Part shown: positions 16,805-25,937 of the stretch, one piece after another
How positions within the stretch are numbered: position 1 is the first letter of the stretch
How the letters are laid out: each line of letters opens with the position of its first letter
DNA from: RI-153 sp963752935
GTDB lineage: Bacteria; Chloroflexota; Anaerolineae; Caldilineales; Caldilineaceae
Length of the DNA: 64,000 nt
NCBI GenBank assembly: GCA_963752935.1
Contig: CAVWAL010000020.1
Span: forward strand, 372,001-436,000
Reading direction: 5' to 3'
Made by a program: the position numbers and the translations under genes
Notes under the pieces: generated by a model
The model's database searches: none
What the model was told of the DNA's origin: nothing
The model's input: only the letters and a program-made list of their open reading frames with translations

Positions 16805-17874
16805 TATCGCTCTCCCATCGTTGTCCACAGGCTCTTTATCGCCGTCGCCATGTGCGGATCCGATCGACAATCGGGCGAGCAGGCGTTTGACCAACGCTTT
16901 GATACTCATCAAGGCACGCACGGCCATAATTTTGAACGGGAACCAGTACAGTTCACGCCGTTGACGGTCGCTTAAACGGAACGACTGATGAAGCTGGGCA
17001 TAGGCGGCACTAGGCCCTACTGCCTCGATCAGATCGTAAAAGCCGCAATGAGACAAATAGAGATAGCTGCGGAAATTGCCATCCTCCCACCGCTCAGTCA
17101 GTGCGCTAACCGCCGCTGTCTGCGCTTGGTCATGTAGGATCTCGCGCATACATTCATAGCGATCTGCAGCCAGTTTCAGCTCAATCTGTACTTCGTTGGG
17201 TCCAAACTTCCCCCAATTGACCTTGTTGAACCACGTATGCATGACTAGTTGGTCGGCGAGGTAGTAATTGGGCCGTTCCAGTAGCAAACGCCCTGCTACA
17301 ATGATGGGGAAAAAGATGTTCATCTTAAACTTTTCCCAAGTCGCCCAGTCGATCCACTCGCGCCGCAGCACCTGTCGCGGAGGACCCAGGCGGAACCGGA
17401 CACCTTGCCGACACTCTCCAATCCGGGACGATTGTACTGGCTGCGGCGAAACGTCCGGTGCAGATCGACGACTACCCCCGAACGCTCATCCATCGTGGGT
17501 AGATCGCTCAAAATGTAGCCCACATCAGGGTGTTGGCGGATCACGTCGGCAACTTTGGCAAACACGCCGGGCAGCATGTAATCGTCGTCGGTGAGGATGA
17601 AGACATACTCACCGCGTGCCGCCTCTACCACCTTGAACATGTTCGCTTGCATACCCAAATTGACAGGATTGCGATAGCTGCGCAGTCGTGGATCATGGCT
17701 GTGACGTCGGATCACATCGGGTGTCTGATCCGGGGAGCCGTCATCACCCACCACAAGCTCGAAATCGTCCCCCAGCTGTGCCAACACACTGGCGATACAG
17801 TGATCCAGGTCCTCAGCGTGTTTGTACGTGCCAACTACAACCGAAAGCAGCGGACGTTCATGCGGATCAGCCAT
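16804..17874 (-). pseudogene. GT2-family glycosyltransferase, frameshifted
   Basis: Starts MADPHERPLLSVVVGTYKHAE, with VGDDGSPDQTPDVIRR, GEYVFILTDDDYMLPG (GT-A donor and metal site). The frame changes near 17390 and continues as LRREWIDWATWEKFK to about residue 340. In that second frame it runs without a stop into the following GT4 gene, but a further shift near 16850 restores the first frame and a TAA overlapping the next ATG, so two shifts are likely. The ATG lies a few bases after the TGA of the preceding GT2 gene. Confidence 0.75.
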
Positions 17875-17877
17875 ACG

Positions 17878-18915
17878 TCACTTGCCCTCTGCTCTCGCCG
17901 ATTGACGCCGCCAGCAGTTGCGAAAGTGGAATGGGCTATCCTCAAACTCCGAGATGCCGAACTGCTCCCACGGACGATGCCATTTGAAGTAAAGCCAGAC
18001 GAGGAGGTTGAGCAGGCAACCGGGCAACCAGGCAATGGAGCGGATCTGCCAGCGTTCCAGTACAGACATGGGCTGATTAGCCAGCCAGCGCTGATATTCT
18101 TTCTCAGAGTAGACGCCCTTGGCGCGTAGCGTCAACAGGATCTTGGTGGACCGCCATGGCTGGCGTGGACAGACGGACTGTTTGGCTGCGTCGGAATAGG
18201 CGTCGAACGACCAGATCAACTCCGGCCACTTGAAGGCCCAGATTTGAAAGTATTTAGAACTCCACGAGGCGTTGCCAGCGCGAATTATAATCCAGGGGTG
18301 GGCGAGGGCGAGGGTGGTGCCAGGCAGCGGACGTTGGAAGATCACGCCGATATGAATGAACTCGGTGCCGAAGTACGATGCTTTGTCGCGTTCAATCCAC
18401 AGTGAGCGACGGATCACGACGCAGCCGATGAAGGTCATATAGGTGGCGACATCATGCAACAGCGCTTCGGTCTGCCCTGAAGCGTAGAGTCGGTCAGCGG
18501 TAAAGGTGAGTCGACTCGGTTCAATCGATTCCGAGAAATTGACAGAGCGCACCTCGGCATTGACTACGATCAGATCGTGTCCTTGTTCAATCGCGGCCAG
18601 GACCGCGGCTACGGCGCCTGGCTTCACGATATCATCATCGGACATGAGCCAGCAATAGCGTCCCTGGGCATGTTCGACGCTGAGCGAATAGTCCTGATCG
18701 ATACCACCCTTCTTATCCAGACGAATGTAATTGATCCGTGACCAACGCGCGTGATACGCAAGTACTACTTCCTGCGTGCGATCCGTCGATGCACCATCGA
18801 CAATCACGATCTCTACTTCGTCGGTTGCCTGCGCGATAATGCTGTCAAGGGTTTGGCCGATAAAATCGGCGCGATTCAGTGTCGCTATGCAAAAAGAGAG
18901 GACGATATCGCTCAC
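17878..18915 (-). CDS. GT2-family glycosyltransferase
   Basis: 345 residues from GTG at 18915, whose GTGA overlaps the TGA of the upstream methyltransferase gene; an open frame extends further but without signals. N-terminal DIVLSFCIATLNRADFIGQT, EIVIVDGASTDRT and YCWLMSDDDIVKPGAV show the GT-A fold with a DDD metal site. The C-terminus has a hydrophobic stretch (IAWLPGCLLNLLVWLYF) that may anchor it to the membrane. Abequosyltransferase-like GT2 proteins look like this. Intact member of the polysaccharide cluster, with coupled translation at both ends. Confidence 0.85.
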   Translation of the reverse strand: MSDIVLSFCIATLNRADFIGQTLDSIIAQATDEVEIVIVDGASTDRTQEVVLAYHARWSRINYIRLDKKGGIDQDYSLSVEHAQGRYCWLMSDDDIVKPGAVAAVLAAIEQGHDLIVVNAEVRSVNFSESIEPSRLTFTADRLYASGQTEALLHDVATYMTFIGCVVIRRSLWIERDKASYFGTEFIHIGVIFQRPLPGTTLALAHPWIIIRAGNASWSSKYFQIWAFKWPELIWSFDAYSDAAKQSVCPRQPWRSTKILLTLRAKGVYSEKEYQRWLANQPMSVLERWQIRSIAWLPGCLLNLLVWLYFKWHRPWEQFGISEFEDSPFHFRNCWRRQSARAEGK

Positions 18916-19883
18916 GGCTTGACAAACTCCATTCCAATTACGCCTTCGCCGGGCAGATCGGCGGTGCGGGCGAAGTAGGCGTACTCTTTCGCCATCATCC
19001 ACGGTTCACGCCAGAAAGGATAAGTGGTGGCGTACTCAGTACGTTTGCGGTCGGCGTTGCGTCTGAACAGCCCCGCTGCCTTTTCGCCGTAAATGCGTGT
19101 CGATCGGGGAGCGCCGATTTTGGTAAAGATGTGTTTCTGCAGCAGATCTTCGTCATAGAAGCGCTGCCAGAAGACGTACCCATCCTCGCCGGCAGTCAGC
19201 ACGCCGTACTCGTTGTGGTTGATATACTGTTCCCACGCCTGCGCGGCGCAGGGGACGGTTAGGATCAAACGTCCCCCAGTCGCGAGCAAACTCCACATTT
19301 TCTTCAGAGCAGCACTATCTTCGGGGATGTGTTCCAAGACTGAGATGCAGGTTATGGTATCGAACGATCCAGCCGTGAACGGCACATCGGCAATTGTCAG
19401 GCTGTGTAGACGGCAGCGCGCTGTCAGACCGGCTGCGTCTACAAATTGGGCGGTCAGCGCCAGATCGTTGCCGTCGGGGTTGATCATGTCTAGCTGGAGA
19501 TCAGGCTGTGTTTTCGCGAAAAGGAGCGGCAACAATCGCGGCGACGATACATCCAACCAGTTGCGGACGGATGCACGTCCTAGCACGCCCCATGCATAAT
19601 CGAACTCAAAGTAACGCGTTGAATCCATTGGCAGGAACATCAGATCGAACGACCAGCCAAACGAAAGTGCCAACTGACGGTTCCAGAGCAACTGCATACC
19701 CCAAAGGGCTGAACGCAGGTGAAAGTCCAGCCCAGGGGTAGCATGACGATGAGCTATCAGCCAATAGATCGGCGTCAGGGTCGCTCCCAGGAAATAGCGA
19801 CGGAGTTTGTGACGAAGCGTAGGAAGCGCCTGCGCGGGCGGCCAGTGAATGTACGATTTGGGGAGGCTGGGCGTGTCCATCAT
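18912..19883 (-). CDS. class I SAM-dependent methyltransferase
   Basis: 323 residues. A long N-terminal region precedes the methyltransferase core: LDVSSPRLLPLLFA (motif I region), DMINPDGND, and FDTITCISVLEHIPEDSAALKKMW (motifs II-III of Methyltransf_11), then GGRLILTVPC. Acceptor unknown; a sugar or lipid-linked intermediate is likely given the surrounding glycosyltransferases. ATGATG at 19883 follows the preceding gene by six bases. It overlaps the following GT2 gene by four bases. No frameshift is seen, unlike its upstream neighbour. Confidence 0.85.
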   Translation of the reverse strand: MMDTPSLPKSYIHWPPAQALPTLRHKLRRYFLGATLTPIYWLIAHRHATPGLDFHLRSALWGMQLLWNRQLALSFGWSFDLMFLPMDSTRYFEFDYAWGVLGRASVRNWLDVSSPRLLPLLFAKTQPDLQLDMINPDGNDLALTAQFVDAAGLTARCRLHSLTIADVPFTAGSFDTITCISVLEHIPEDSAALKKMWSLLATGGRLILTVPCAAQAWEQYINHNEYGVLTAGEDGYVFWQRFYDEDLLQKHIFTKIGAPRSTRIYGEKAAGLFRRNADRKRTEYATTYPFWREPWMMAKEYAYFARTADLPGEGVIGMEFVKP

Positions 19884-19889
19884 TTAGTG

Positions 19890-21159
19890 TCAACCTTCGA
19901 CGATTTCAAGGGTCGGCAGTGGAAAGATCAGCTTTCCGCCACGCTTCAAGTAGTCTTGTTCACGCTGCACCAGATTGTCGCGGAAGTGCCACGGCATCAC
20001 CAGGAAATAATCCGGCTGCATGGCTCTAGCCTTTGCTTCCGAAATAATCGGGATCAGGGTGCCGGGTGTGTAGCTGCCGAACTTGTCGGGGTTGACTTCG
20101 GCGAAATAAGGAATGTCATCCACCGTCAGCCCACATAATTGCAGGATCACGTTACCTTTCGTCGATGCACCATAGCCCAGCACCAGCTCACCGTTGTCCT
20201 TAATCTTGTGGATGAGGGCAGTGAGTGACTTTGCATGGGTGAATACCCGATCGCAAAACGCTGCATAAGGGGCGAGAGTGTCCAGCCTCGCTCTCTCTTC
20301 TTGGGCAAGAACGGCGCTGATGTTCGCTCGATCGGGCTGGATGGCGCTGTCTTGTTTGGCCGCAGTCACTGAAAAACTGCCCCCGTTGATGTTATTCAGT
20401 TCCACATCGAGGACCTGCAGACCAACGCGATCTGAGGAGCCACTTCACCTGCTTCAATCCATAATACTCAAGATGTTCATGGCAGATGGTATCATAGGCG
20501 TTCACTTCGAGCATCGAAGGCATATAGCTCTGCTCAAACACCCAGACCCCGTCATCGGCGAGCACATCCGTGATGTGGCGCATGAACGACAACGGCTCTT
20601 CCAGATCATAAAACATCGCAATTGACGTGATCACCTTGGCTTTCTGTGCACCCGCCACAGCCTGCACCGTGTCCGCCGAGAAAAAGGTGGGCGCCAACTC
20701 AATGTGCGGTGGATAGAATTGGCGGAACTTGTGCCCAGTTGGATCGATGCCTAGCAGGCGCAGCCCATGAGCGGCCGGATAAGCCTGTAACAGCGTGCTG
20801 TCGTTGCTGCCGATATCGACGATCAGATCGCCTATGTTGAGCGTCACCATCTGGCGGATCTTGGCCACTTTATCGTGCAGGTGATCCACCATCGACTGAT
20901 TTAGCCCGGAGCGATAGCCATAGTTCGTGCCATACATCTCCGCCGAAGGGAACGAACAACGTAACTGCACCAGATTGCAGACATCTTCCCCGCCGTCGTT
21001 GTGACACTTCACCAGTTCCAGCGGACCGGAGGTCAAGACCTCATCTTTGGTGCGCGGGAAGACGCCCGTGAGGACGTGCTCACCTAGGTGTAAAACTGAA
21101 ACCAAGTTCGGATTGCCACAGATCCGACACCTTTCAATGGCGCGATATCGTATGTCCAT
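19890..21159 (-). pseudogene. sugar C-methyltransferase-like protein, frameshifted
   Basis: N-terminal zinc-binding segment CRICGNPNLVSVLHLG, then SAM-binding IGDLIVDIGSNDSTLLQ, then FEQSYMPSML and ICHEHLEYYGLKQVKWLL, and in a second frame VELNNINGGSFSVTAAK, LVLGYGASTKGNVILQL and PDYFLVMPWHFRDN. This is the three-domain order of the TylC3/NDP-hexose C-methyltransferase family (about 410 residues). The frame changes near 20430 between WLL and the VLDVELNN segment. It would methylate a keto-deoxy sugar nucleotide. ATG has AGGAAAG upstream. Confidence 0.85.
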
Positions 21160-21211
21160 TTCAATCTTTCCTGACAGCGTTCATCTGGATAGGTGCGTAT
21201 TTCACGCCATC

Positions 21212-22699
21212 CTACACTGTGTCTACGGATGCAAGCGCGCCCCACCCCAACCGCAGTTGGTTGCGGGCAAACAAATAGGCTTGCAAGAGTTCAAACCGGG
21301 TGACCATGCCTAACACGATAAATGAAAAGGGAAGAATTGTAAAAATGCCTATCTTCATTGCCAAACGTATCGGGAAAGAGATGGCGGGTACCCACAGGCC
21401 GAGCATTTGCAGCGAAAACTGGATCACCAAGGCGGCTATGAACTTGCCCATCGGGTAGGGGATAGGATAACGCCGCTGCAACCACCAATACAAGACAATC
21501 TGTGGCACGCCATAGCCGATCATGGTGGCGGCGGTTGCTCCCCATATACCATATGTCGGAATCAGCAGTAGATTCAAACCGATGTTGGTCAGCGCGCCAA
21601 GCAACACGGTCACGCTGACCGAAGCCAACTGTTTGCCCATAATCGCGCCTGTTGATAGCATCGTGCCGAATCCGCTAAAGACGTGCATGTAGCCCAGGAA
21701 ACCGACGTACGGCGCGGCTGGCAAATAGGCTGACCGGGTAAGGATGAGCAGGATCTCGGTGGCGAAAAGGCCAATGCCCAACCCCATCACGAGGACGGCG
21801 GCGATCAGATAGCGCGAGATGGTCACATAGCGGGCCATTCCCTCATCTTGATGCTGGCTCGCCAAGGCCAACGGCGTCCACGCGGCGTAGATGGGCGCCA
21901 TCGCCACGTAGACGAGATCGGCCATGCGATCGGCAATCGTGTAATGCCCTAACGCGGTGGCTGAGACAAATTCTCCCAGGATCAATCGATCACTTACTTG
22001 CAATATCCAACCGGACAGCATCGTTGGCAGCAGAAGCAGCCCAGACCGCAGCAACTGACGAATCATCATGAGCGTAGGACGGCCAATTACCTTGCGCATC
22101 AAGATCATGTTCGTTACCCACACAGCCAGGCCCGTCACCACCGGCGTCAACACCATCCCAGTCACTCCCAGGCGCAAGATGACGATGAAGAGCAGGTTTC
22201 CCAGCACAGTAAAGCTGATGTTGATCAGGCTGAAGGTCATTCCCCAGCGCACCCGCAGACCAGCCTGCGCCGAAGCCGTCAAAGCGCTGGACATGATGCC
22301 GAAGCCAAATGATAAGCCGATCAACCGTACCAATCCCGTATAGTCGGCTAGGATCGCAGTCCGCGCCGTCAGGATAGGTGCGCCCAGAAAGAGTATCAAC
22401 CCTACCGTTGTGCCCGAGGTCGCGGCAATCGCCAGAGCGCTGCCTGTTACTGTCCGCTGCCAGGCGAAATCCTCGGGCCGATCATTGAAATGCGTAGTGA
22501 TGGCTTGGGGCAACGCCAGAAGGGCAAAGGTCGAAAGCGCAGATACTACTGTTAGCAGATAGTCTGCTATTCCGTAATCACTGGGCAGTAGAATGCGGGT
22601 GATGATCGGCGTTAAGATTAACGAGATAAAAGGGCCGGCCCACTGAATCGCGCCATAACCAATGATGATCTTTGAGAGCCGCTTGAGTGTTTCGCGCAT
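21212..22699 (-). CDS. Wzx-type polysaccharide flippase (MATE-like, MOP superfamily)
   Basis: 495 residues, about 12-14 hydrophobic helices. N-terminal GYGAIQWAGPFISLILTPII and LLPSDYGIADYLLTVVS are typical of RfbX/Wzx-like proteins; a repeated two-bundle design is visible. It should flip lipid-linked repeat units across the cytoplasmic membrane. Located between the GT4 relic and the C-methyltransferase gene. No Wzy polymerase was recognised in the cluster, so the polymer may be a short glycan or polymerised by a protein elsewhere. Confidence 0.85.
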   Translation of the reverse strand: MRETLKRLSKIIIGYGAIQWAGPFISLILTPIITRILLPSDYGIADYLLTVVSALSTFALLALPQAITTHFNDRPEDFAWQRTVTGSALAIAATSGTTVGLILFLGAPILTARTAILADYTGLVRLIGLSFGFGIMSSALTASAQAGLRVRWGMTFSLINISFTVLGNLLFIVILRLGVTGMVLTPVVTGLAVWVTNMILMRKVIGRPTLMMIRQLLRSGLLLLPTMLSGWILQVSDRLILGEFVSATALGHYTIADRMADLVYVAMAPIYAAWTPLALASQHQDEGMARYVTISRYLIAAVLVMGLGIGLFATEILLILTRSAYLPAAPYVGFLGYMHVFSGFGTMLSTGAIMGKQLASVSVTVLLGALTNIGLNLLLIPTYGIWGATAATMIGYGVPQIVLYWWLQRRYPIPYPMGKFIAALVIQFSLQMLGLWVPAISFPIRLAMKIGIFTILPFSFIVLGMVTRFELLQAYLFARNQLRLGWGALASVDTV

Positions 22700-22735
22700 C
22701 TGATTCGTTTCTGTTGCTACGAGAGGGAAAGCTCG

Positions 22736-22990
22736 TTACATACGCTCTACCAGCTGTTGATTCACTAACCGCAAGTGAAGTGCTACGGTTTGAGTAGCCG
22801 TATGCTGCCAGCGGAATTCGCAACCCTGACACATCCCCTCACTGCCCAAGATTCGGCCCAAATCCGTCGCTCCTGTTACCTGTCTCACCGCCGCCGCCAA
22901 TCCCGCTACATCCTCCGGATCGACCAATAGTAGGGCGTCGCCCGCACCTTCGGACGTGCCGCCAGCCATCGCTTTGGTTAAGCATTCTTA
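22736..22990 (-). pseudogene. C-terminal relic of a GT4 glycosyltransferase
   Basis: About 80 codons reading AMAGGTSEGAGDALLLVDPEDVAGLAAAV, closely similar to the end of the GT4 encoded at 24018-25208 (AMACGT, then EVAGDAAILVDPEDVAGLAAAV). Between GGT and EGAGD about eleven residues present in the paralogue are missing, and no N-terminal domain precedes it. Probably a leftover of gene duplication or of an earlier version of the cluster. Confidence 0.65.
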
Positions 22991-23017
22991 AGGAGGTGCA
23001 AAGACTGTCGCGTCCCA

Positions 23018-24010
23018 TTACCTGTCATTTCTGGTAGCGTCACGATACCACTCCACCGTCTCCGCCAATCCCTCTGCAAACGATGTTTTTGCTTCGAAGC
23101 CAAACTCGTCTTTGGCGCGTTGGGTGTCTAGTTTGCGCCGTGGCTGCCCATTCGGTTTGCTTGTGTCCCACACGATTTCGCCCTCAAACCCGGTGACTTT
23201 GGCGATAGTCGTCAGCAGATCGCGGATACTGATTTCGTAGGTGCTGCCCAGGTTCACCGGCCGGCTGCTGTTGTAGCGCTCTGCTGCCAGCAAAATGCCC
23301 TCGGCGGCGTCTCCCACATAGAGGAATTCGCGTGTCGGCGAACCGTCACCCCAGGCCTCAATCGATCGGTCGCCGCTCGCTTTGGCCTCCAGGCACTTGC
23401 GGATCAATGCCGGAATCACATGCGACGATTCTGGATTAAAGTTGTCGCGCGGACCGTAGAGATTGGTAGGCAGGAGGAAGATCGAATTGTAAGCGTACTG
23501 CTGCCGGTATGCTTCACTTTGCACCAGCAGCATCTTCTTGGCCAACCCATAGGGCGCGTTCGTCTCTTCGGGGTAACCGTTCCATAGATCGTCTTCATGG
23601 AAGGGGACGGGTGTGAACTTTGGGTAGGCACAGACCGTGCCAATGGCCACGAATTTACCCACACCGCGCCGCCAGCACTCGTGGAGCAGGGGGGCGCCCA
23701 TCATCAGGTTGTCGTAGAAAAATTCGGCAGGATGTTCTCGATTGGCGCCGATGCCGCCTACCCGCGCCGCCAGGTGGATCACCATGTCCACAGGTCGATC
23801 CTGCGTCGTATCGTCGAGCAGGCGATGGATTGCGGCCAGATCACGCAGATCGTACTCCTGCCGCCGCGGGACGATCACCTGGGCTGCGCCGCGCTGCTGT
23901 AACTTTTCGACGACGAACGATCCCAAAAATCCACTACCGCCAGTCACAATTACACGTTTGTCTCGCCAGAATTCAGCACTGCCGGGCCAATCTACTGTCG
24001 GTCGATTCAT
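23018..24010 (-). CDS. fcl: GDP-L-fucose synthase-like SDR epimerase/reductase
   Basis: 330 residues, the usual length for GDP-L-fucose synthase. NADP-binding GGSGFLG (24-30), Y154-x3-K158 in APYGLAKKM, and family-typical AARVGGIGANREHPAEFFYDN, CAYPKFTPVPFHEDDLW and PTREFLYVGDAAEG. It converts GDP-4-keto-6-deoxymannose to GDP-L-fucose in two steps. The only candidate for the preceding step here is the broken GMD-like gene at 12.9-13.7 kb, so fucose supply needs either an intact gmd elsewhere or that gene to be intact in reality. The start is eight bases from the stop of the upstream GT4 gene. Confidence 0.85.
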   Translation of the reverse strand: MNRPTVDWPGSAEFWRDKRVIVTGGSGFLGSFVVEKLQQRGAAQVIVPRRQEYDLRDLAAIHRLLDDTTQDRPVDMVIHLAARVGGIGANREHPAEFFYDNLMMGAPLLHECWRRGVGKFVAIGTVCAYPKFTPVPFHEDDLWNGYPEETNAPYGLAKKMLLVQSEAYRQQYAYNSIFLLPTNLYGPRDNFNPESSHVIPALIRKCLEAKASGDRSIEAWGDGSPTREFLYVGDAAEGILLAAERYNSSRPVNLGSTYEISIRDLLTTIAKVTGFEGEIVWDTSKPNGQPRRKLDTQRAKDEFGFEAKTSFAEGLAETVEWYRDATRNDR

Positions 24011-24017
24011 TTCTCAC

Positions 24018-25208
24018 TCATTCTTCTTGTAGAGCGCTGTAGATGCGTGCAACGTCAGTTGCGCAACGTGTCCAATCGAAGCGAGCGGCCTGTTGGATCC
24101 CCCTCTGGCGTAGCTGACCGGCCAACGCCGCATCGCCCACAGCCCGCCCTACCGCCGCCGCCAGCCCTGCCACGTCCTCAGGATCGACCAAAATTGCGGC
24201 GTCGCCCGCCACTTCGGGCAGGCTGCTGCGGTTGCTGCACACGACGGGCGTGCCGCACGCCATCGCTTCCAGCACAGGGAACCCGAAGCCTTCGTAGAGG
24301 CTGGGCATGAGCAGACAGGCGGCCCCGCTGTACAGCGCAGGCAGGTCGTCGTCGTCGACACGACCGGCAAAGAGGACGTCCTCGCTGAGCCCCAATTCTC
24401 CCACCAATGTTTGGATCGGGTCAAATAGCCATCCTTTACCCCCCACAACGACCAGGCAATGGGGATGCCCTTCCGCTTTGAGCCGCGCCAACGCCTGCAA
24501 CGCCGCTGCGTGATTCTTGCGCGGCTCCAGCGTGCCTACCATCAGCAGGTAAGGACGCTCAATTGCATACTTCTGCCGCGCCGCCGCCACTCTCGGGGGG
24601 CCGATCGGAGCAAAGCGTTCATCGATGCCTTCGTAGATCACGTGAATCTTCTCGGCAGGCGTGTTGTATAACTCGATCAGGTCGCGCTTGGTCTGTTCGC
24701 TCACGGCGATGATGGCGTCGGCGGCGCGCACGAAGAGCGGCATCCCCAGTTTGAGGAAGAGACGATTGATGCGCGTGTGGTGCTGTGGATAGCGCTCGAA
24801 GATCAAATCATGTACCGTCAATACCGTGGGGCGACGCAGACAGGGCAACAGGTGCTCGGCCGCATGATAGATCGCGCCCACAGGGAGTCGATCCTCAAAA
24901 ATGGGACGGCGCGCCATCTGGCTCGCCAGCACGCTCAAGCGCCACGCATACTGCCCCATCGACACCGTGCGTTGTGGAAGGCCGGTTAAGCTGGCGGGCA
25001 GCGAGTGCCCGCTATGTTGATTGTAAAAGAGGGTTAGATCCACCCGATCCGCCAGATCGCGCTGCAAATGATAGGCCAGCCGCTCGGCATAGCGCGCCAG
25101 CCCCGCATTCTGGTGCACCGCCGGCCCCGCATCCAGCACGACGGAAACATGCTGGGGGGCAAGACGCCGGGGGGAAGCCCGCCGCTGCGCCTCATCGCCG
25201 CTGGACAT
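24018..25208 (-). CDS. GT4-family glycosyltransferase
   Basis: 396 residues. HVSVVLDAGPAVHQNAGLARYAERLAYHL (acceptor loop), TVLTVHDLIFERYPQHHT, AIIAVSEQTKRDLIELY, LLMVGTLEPRKNHAAALQAL and LYEGFGFPVLEAMACGTPVV place it in the mannosyltransferase-like GT4 group. The start overlaps the end of uridine kinase by 17 bases, which suggests coupled translation. It resembles the GT4 at 11660-12811 and is the probable parent of the relic at 22.7-23.0 kb. Confidence 0.85.
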   Translation of the reverse strand: MSSGDEAQRRASPRRLAPQHVSVVLDAGPAVHQNAGLARYAERLAYHLQRDLADRVDLTLFYNQHSGHSLPASLTGLPQRTVSMGQYAWRLSVLASQMARRPIFEDRLPVGAIYHAAEHLLPCLRRPTVLTVHDLIFERYPQHHTRINRLFLKLGMPLFVRAADAIIAVSEQTKRDLIELYNTPAEKIHVIYEGIDERFAPIGPPRVAAARQKYAIERPYLLMVGTLEPRKNHAAALQALARLKAEGHPHCLVVVGGKGWLFDPIQTLVGELGLSEDVLFAGRVDDDDLPALYSGAACLLMPSLYEGFGFPVLEAMACGTPVVCSNRSSLPEVAGDAAILVDPEDVAGLAAAVGRAVGDAALAGQLRQRGIQQAARFDWTRCATDVARIYSALQEE

Positions 25209-25842
25209 CGTTGTTCTCCGCCGCCAAGAGCGATCGAACGCGCGCCAGGATCATCTCCATCGCGACCTGGTTGTGTCCGCCCTCGGGGACGATGATATCG
25301 GCGTAGCGCTTGCTCGGCTCGACAAACTCCAGGTGCATGGGGCGAACCGTGGTCAGATACTGTTGGATGATGGAGTCGGGCGTGCGGCCTCGTTCTTTCA
25401 CATCGCGATCGAAGCGGCGGATAAAACGGATATCAGCATCTGTATCCACGTAAATACGAATATCCATCAACTCGCGTAGAGCCTTTTCGGCGAAGATCAG
25501 GATGCCTTCCACCAGCACCACCGGCGCCGGATCGACGTGGCGCGTCTCGCTGCGCCGGGCATGGGTGGCGAAATCATAGATAGGCACCTGCACCGACTGG
25601 CGACGGCGTAAGGCGTGTAAGTGTTCCACAAGCAGCGGCGTATCCAGGCTGGAAGGATGGTCGTAGTTGCGTTTGGCCCGGTCTGCCGGCGGCAGATGAC
25701 TGTTGTCGTAGTAGTAGCTGTCGTGTTGCAGGTAGGCGATGTGCACCACGCCAACCTGGGCAAGGAGGATTTCACTGACTGTCGTCTTGCCGCTGCCGGT
25801 GCCGCCGGCCACGCCAATCACAATCGGTGACGGTTCACTCAT
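25192..25842 (-). CDS. udk: uridine kinase
   Basis: 216 residues from ATG at 25842, chosen because AAAGAGG sits six bases before it; an upstream in-frame start adds ten residues without such a site. Walker A GGTGSGKTT (13-21), QHDSYYYD, NYDHPSSLDTPLL and PIYDFATHARR (uridine-binding), and ILIFAEKALRELMDIRIYVD are canonical. It phosphorylates uridine or cytidine to UMP or CMP. Linked to the glycan cluster by a 17-base overlap with a GT4 gene; UMP could feed UDP-sugar synthesis, but this may be chance linkage. Confidence 0.9.
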   Translation of the reverse strand: MSEPSPIVIGVAGGTGSGKTTVSEILLAQVGVVHIAYLQHDSYYYDNSHLPPADRAKRNYDHPSSLDTPLLVEHLHALRRRQSVQVPIYDFATHARRSETRHVDPAPVVLVEGILIFAEKALRELMDIRIYVDTDADIRFIRRFDRDVKERGRTPDSIIQQYLTTVRPMHLEFVEPSKRYADIIVPEGGHNQVAMEMILARVRSLLAAENNDVQRR

Positions 25843-25937
25843 GCTCTGCCTCTTTCGTACATGGCGGCGCAAATACCACGTCGGGAATCGGGCGTCTGTG
25901 CCACTTGTCGAGCGTGTCGGTAACTTCCCGCCCGGAT

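Noticed and set aside
15707..17371. 554-codon frame that looks like a GT2-GT4 fusion
   Set aside because: It joins the C-terminal part of a frameshifted GT2 to a GT4 that has its own ribosome-binding site and ATG at 16804; a real fusion is unlikely.
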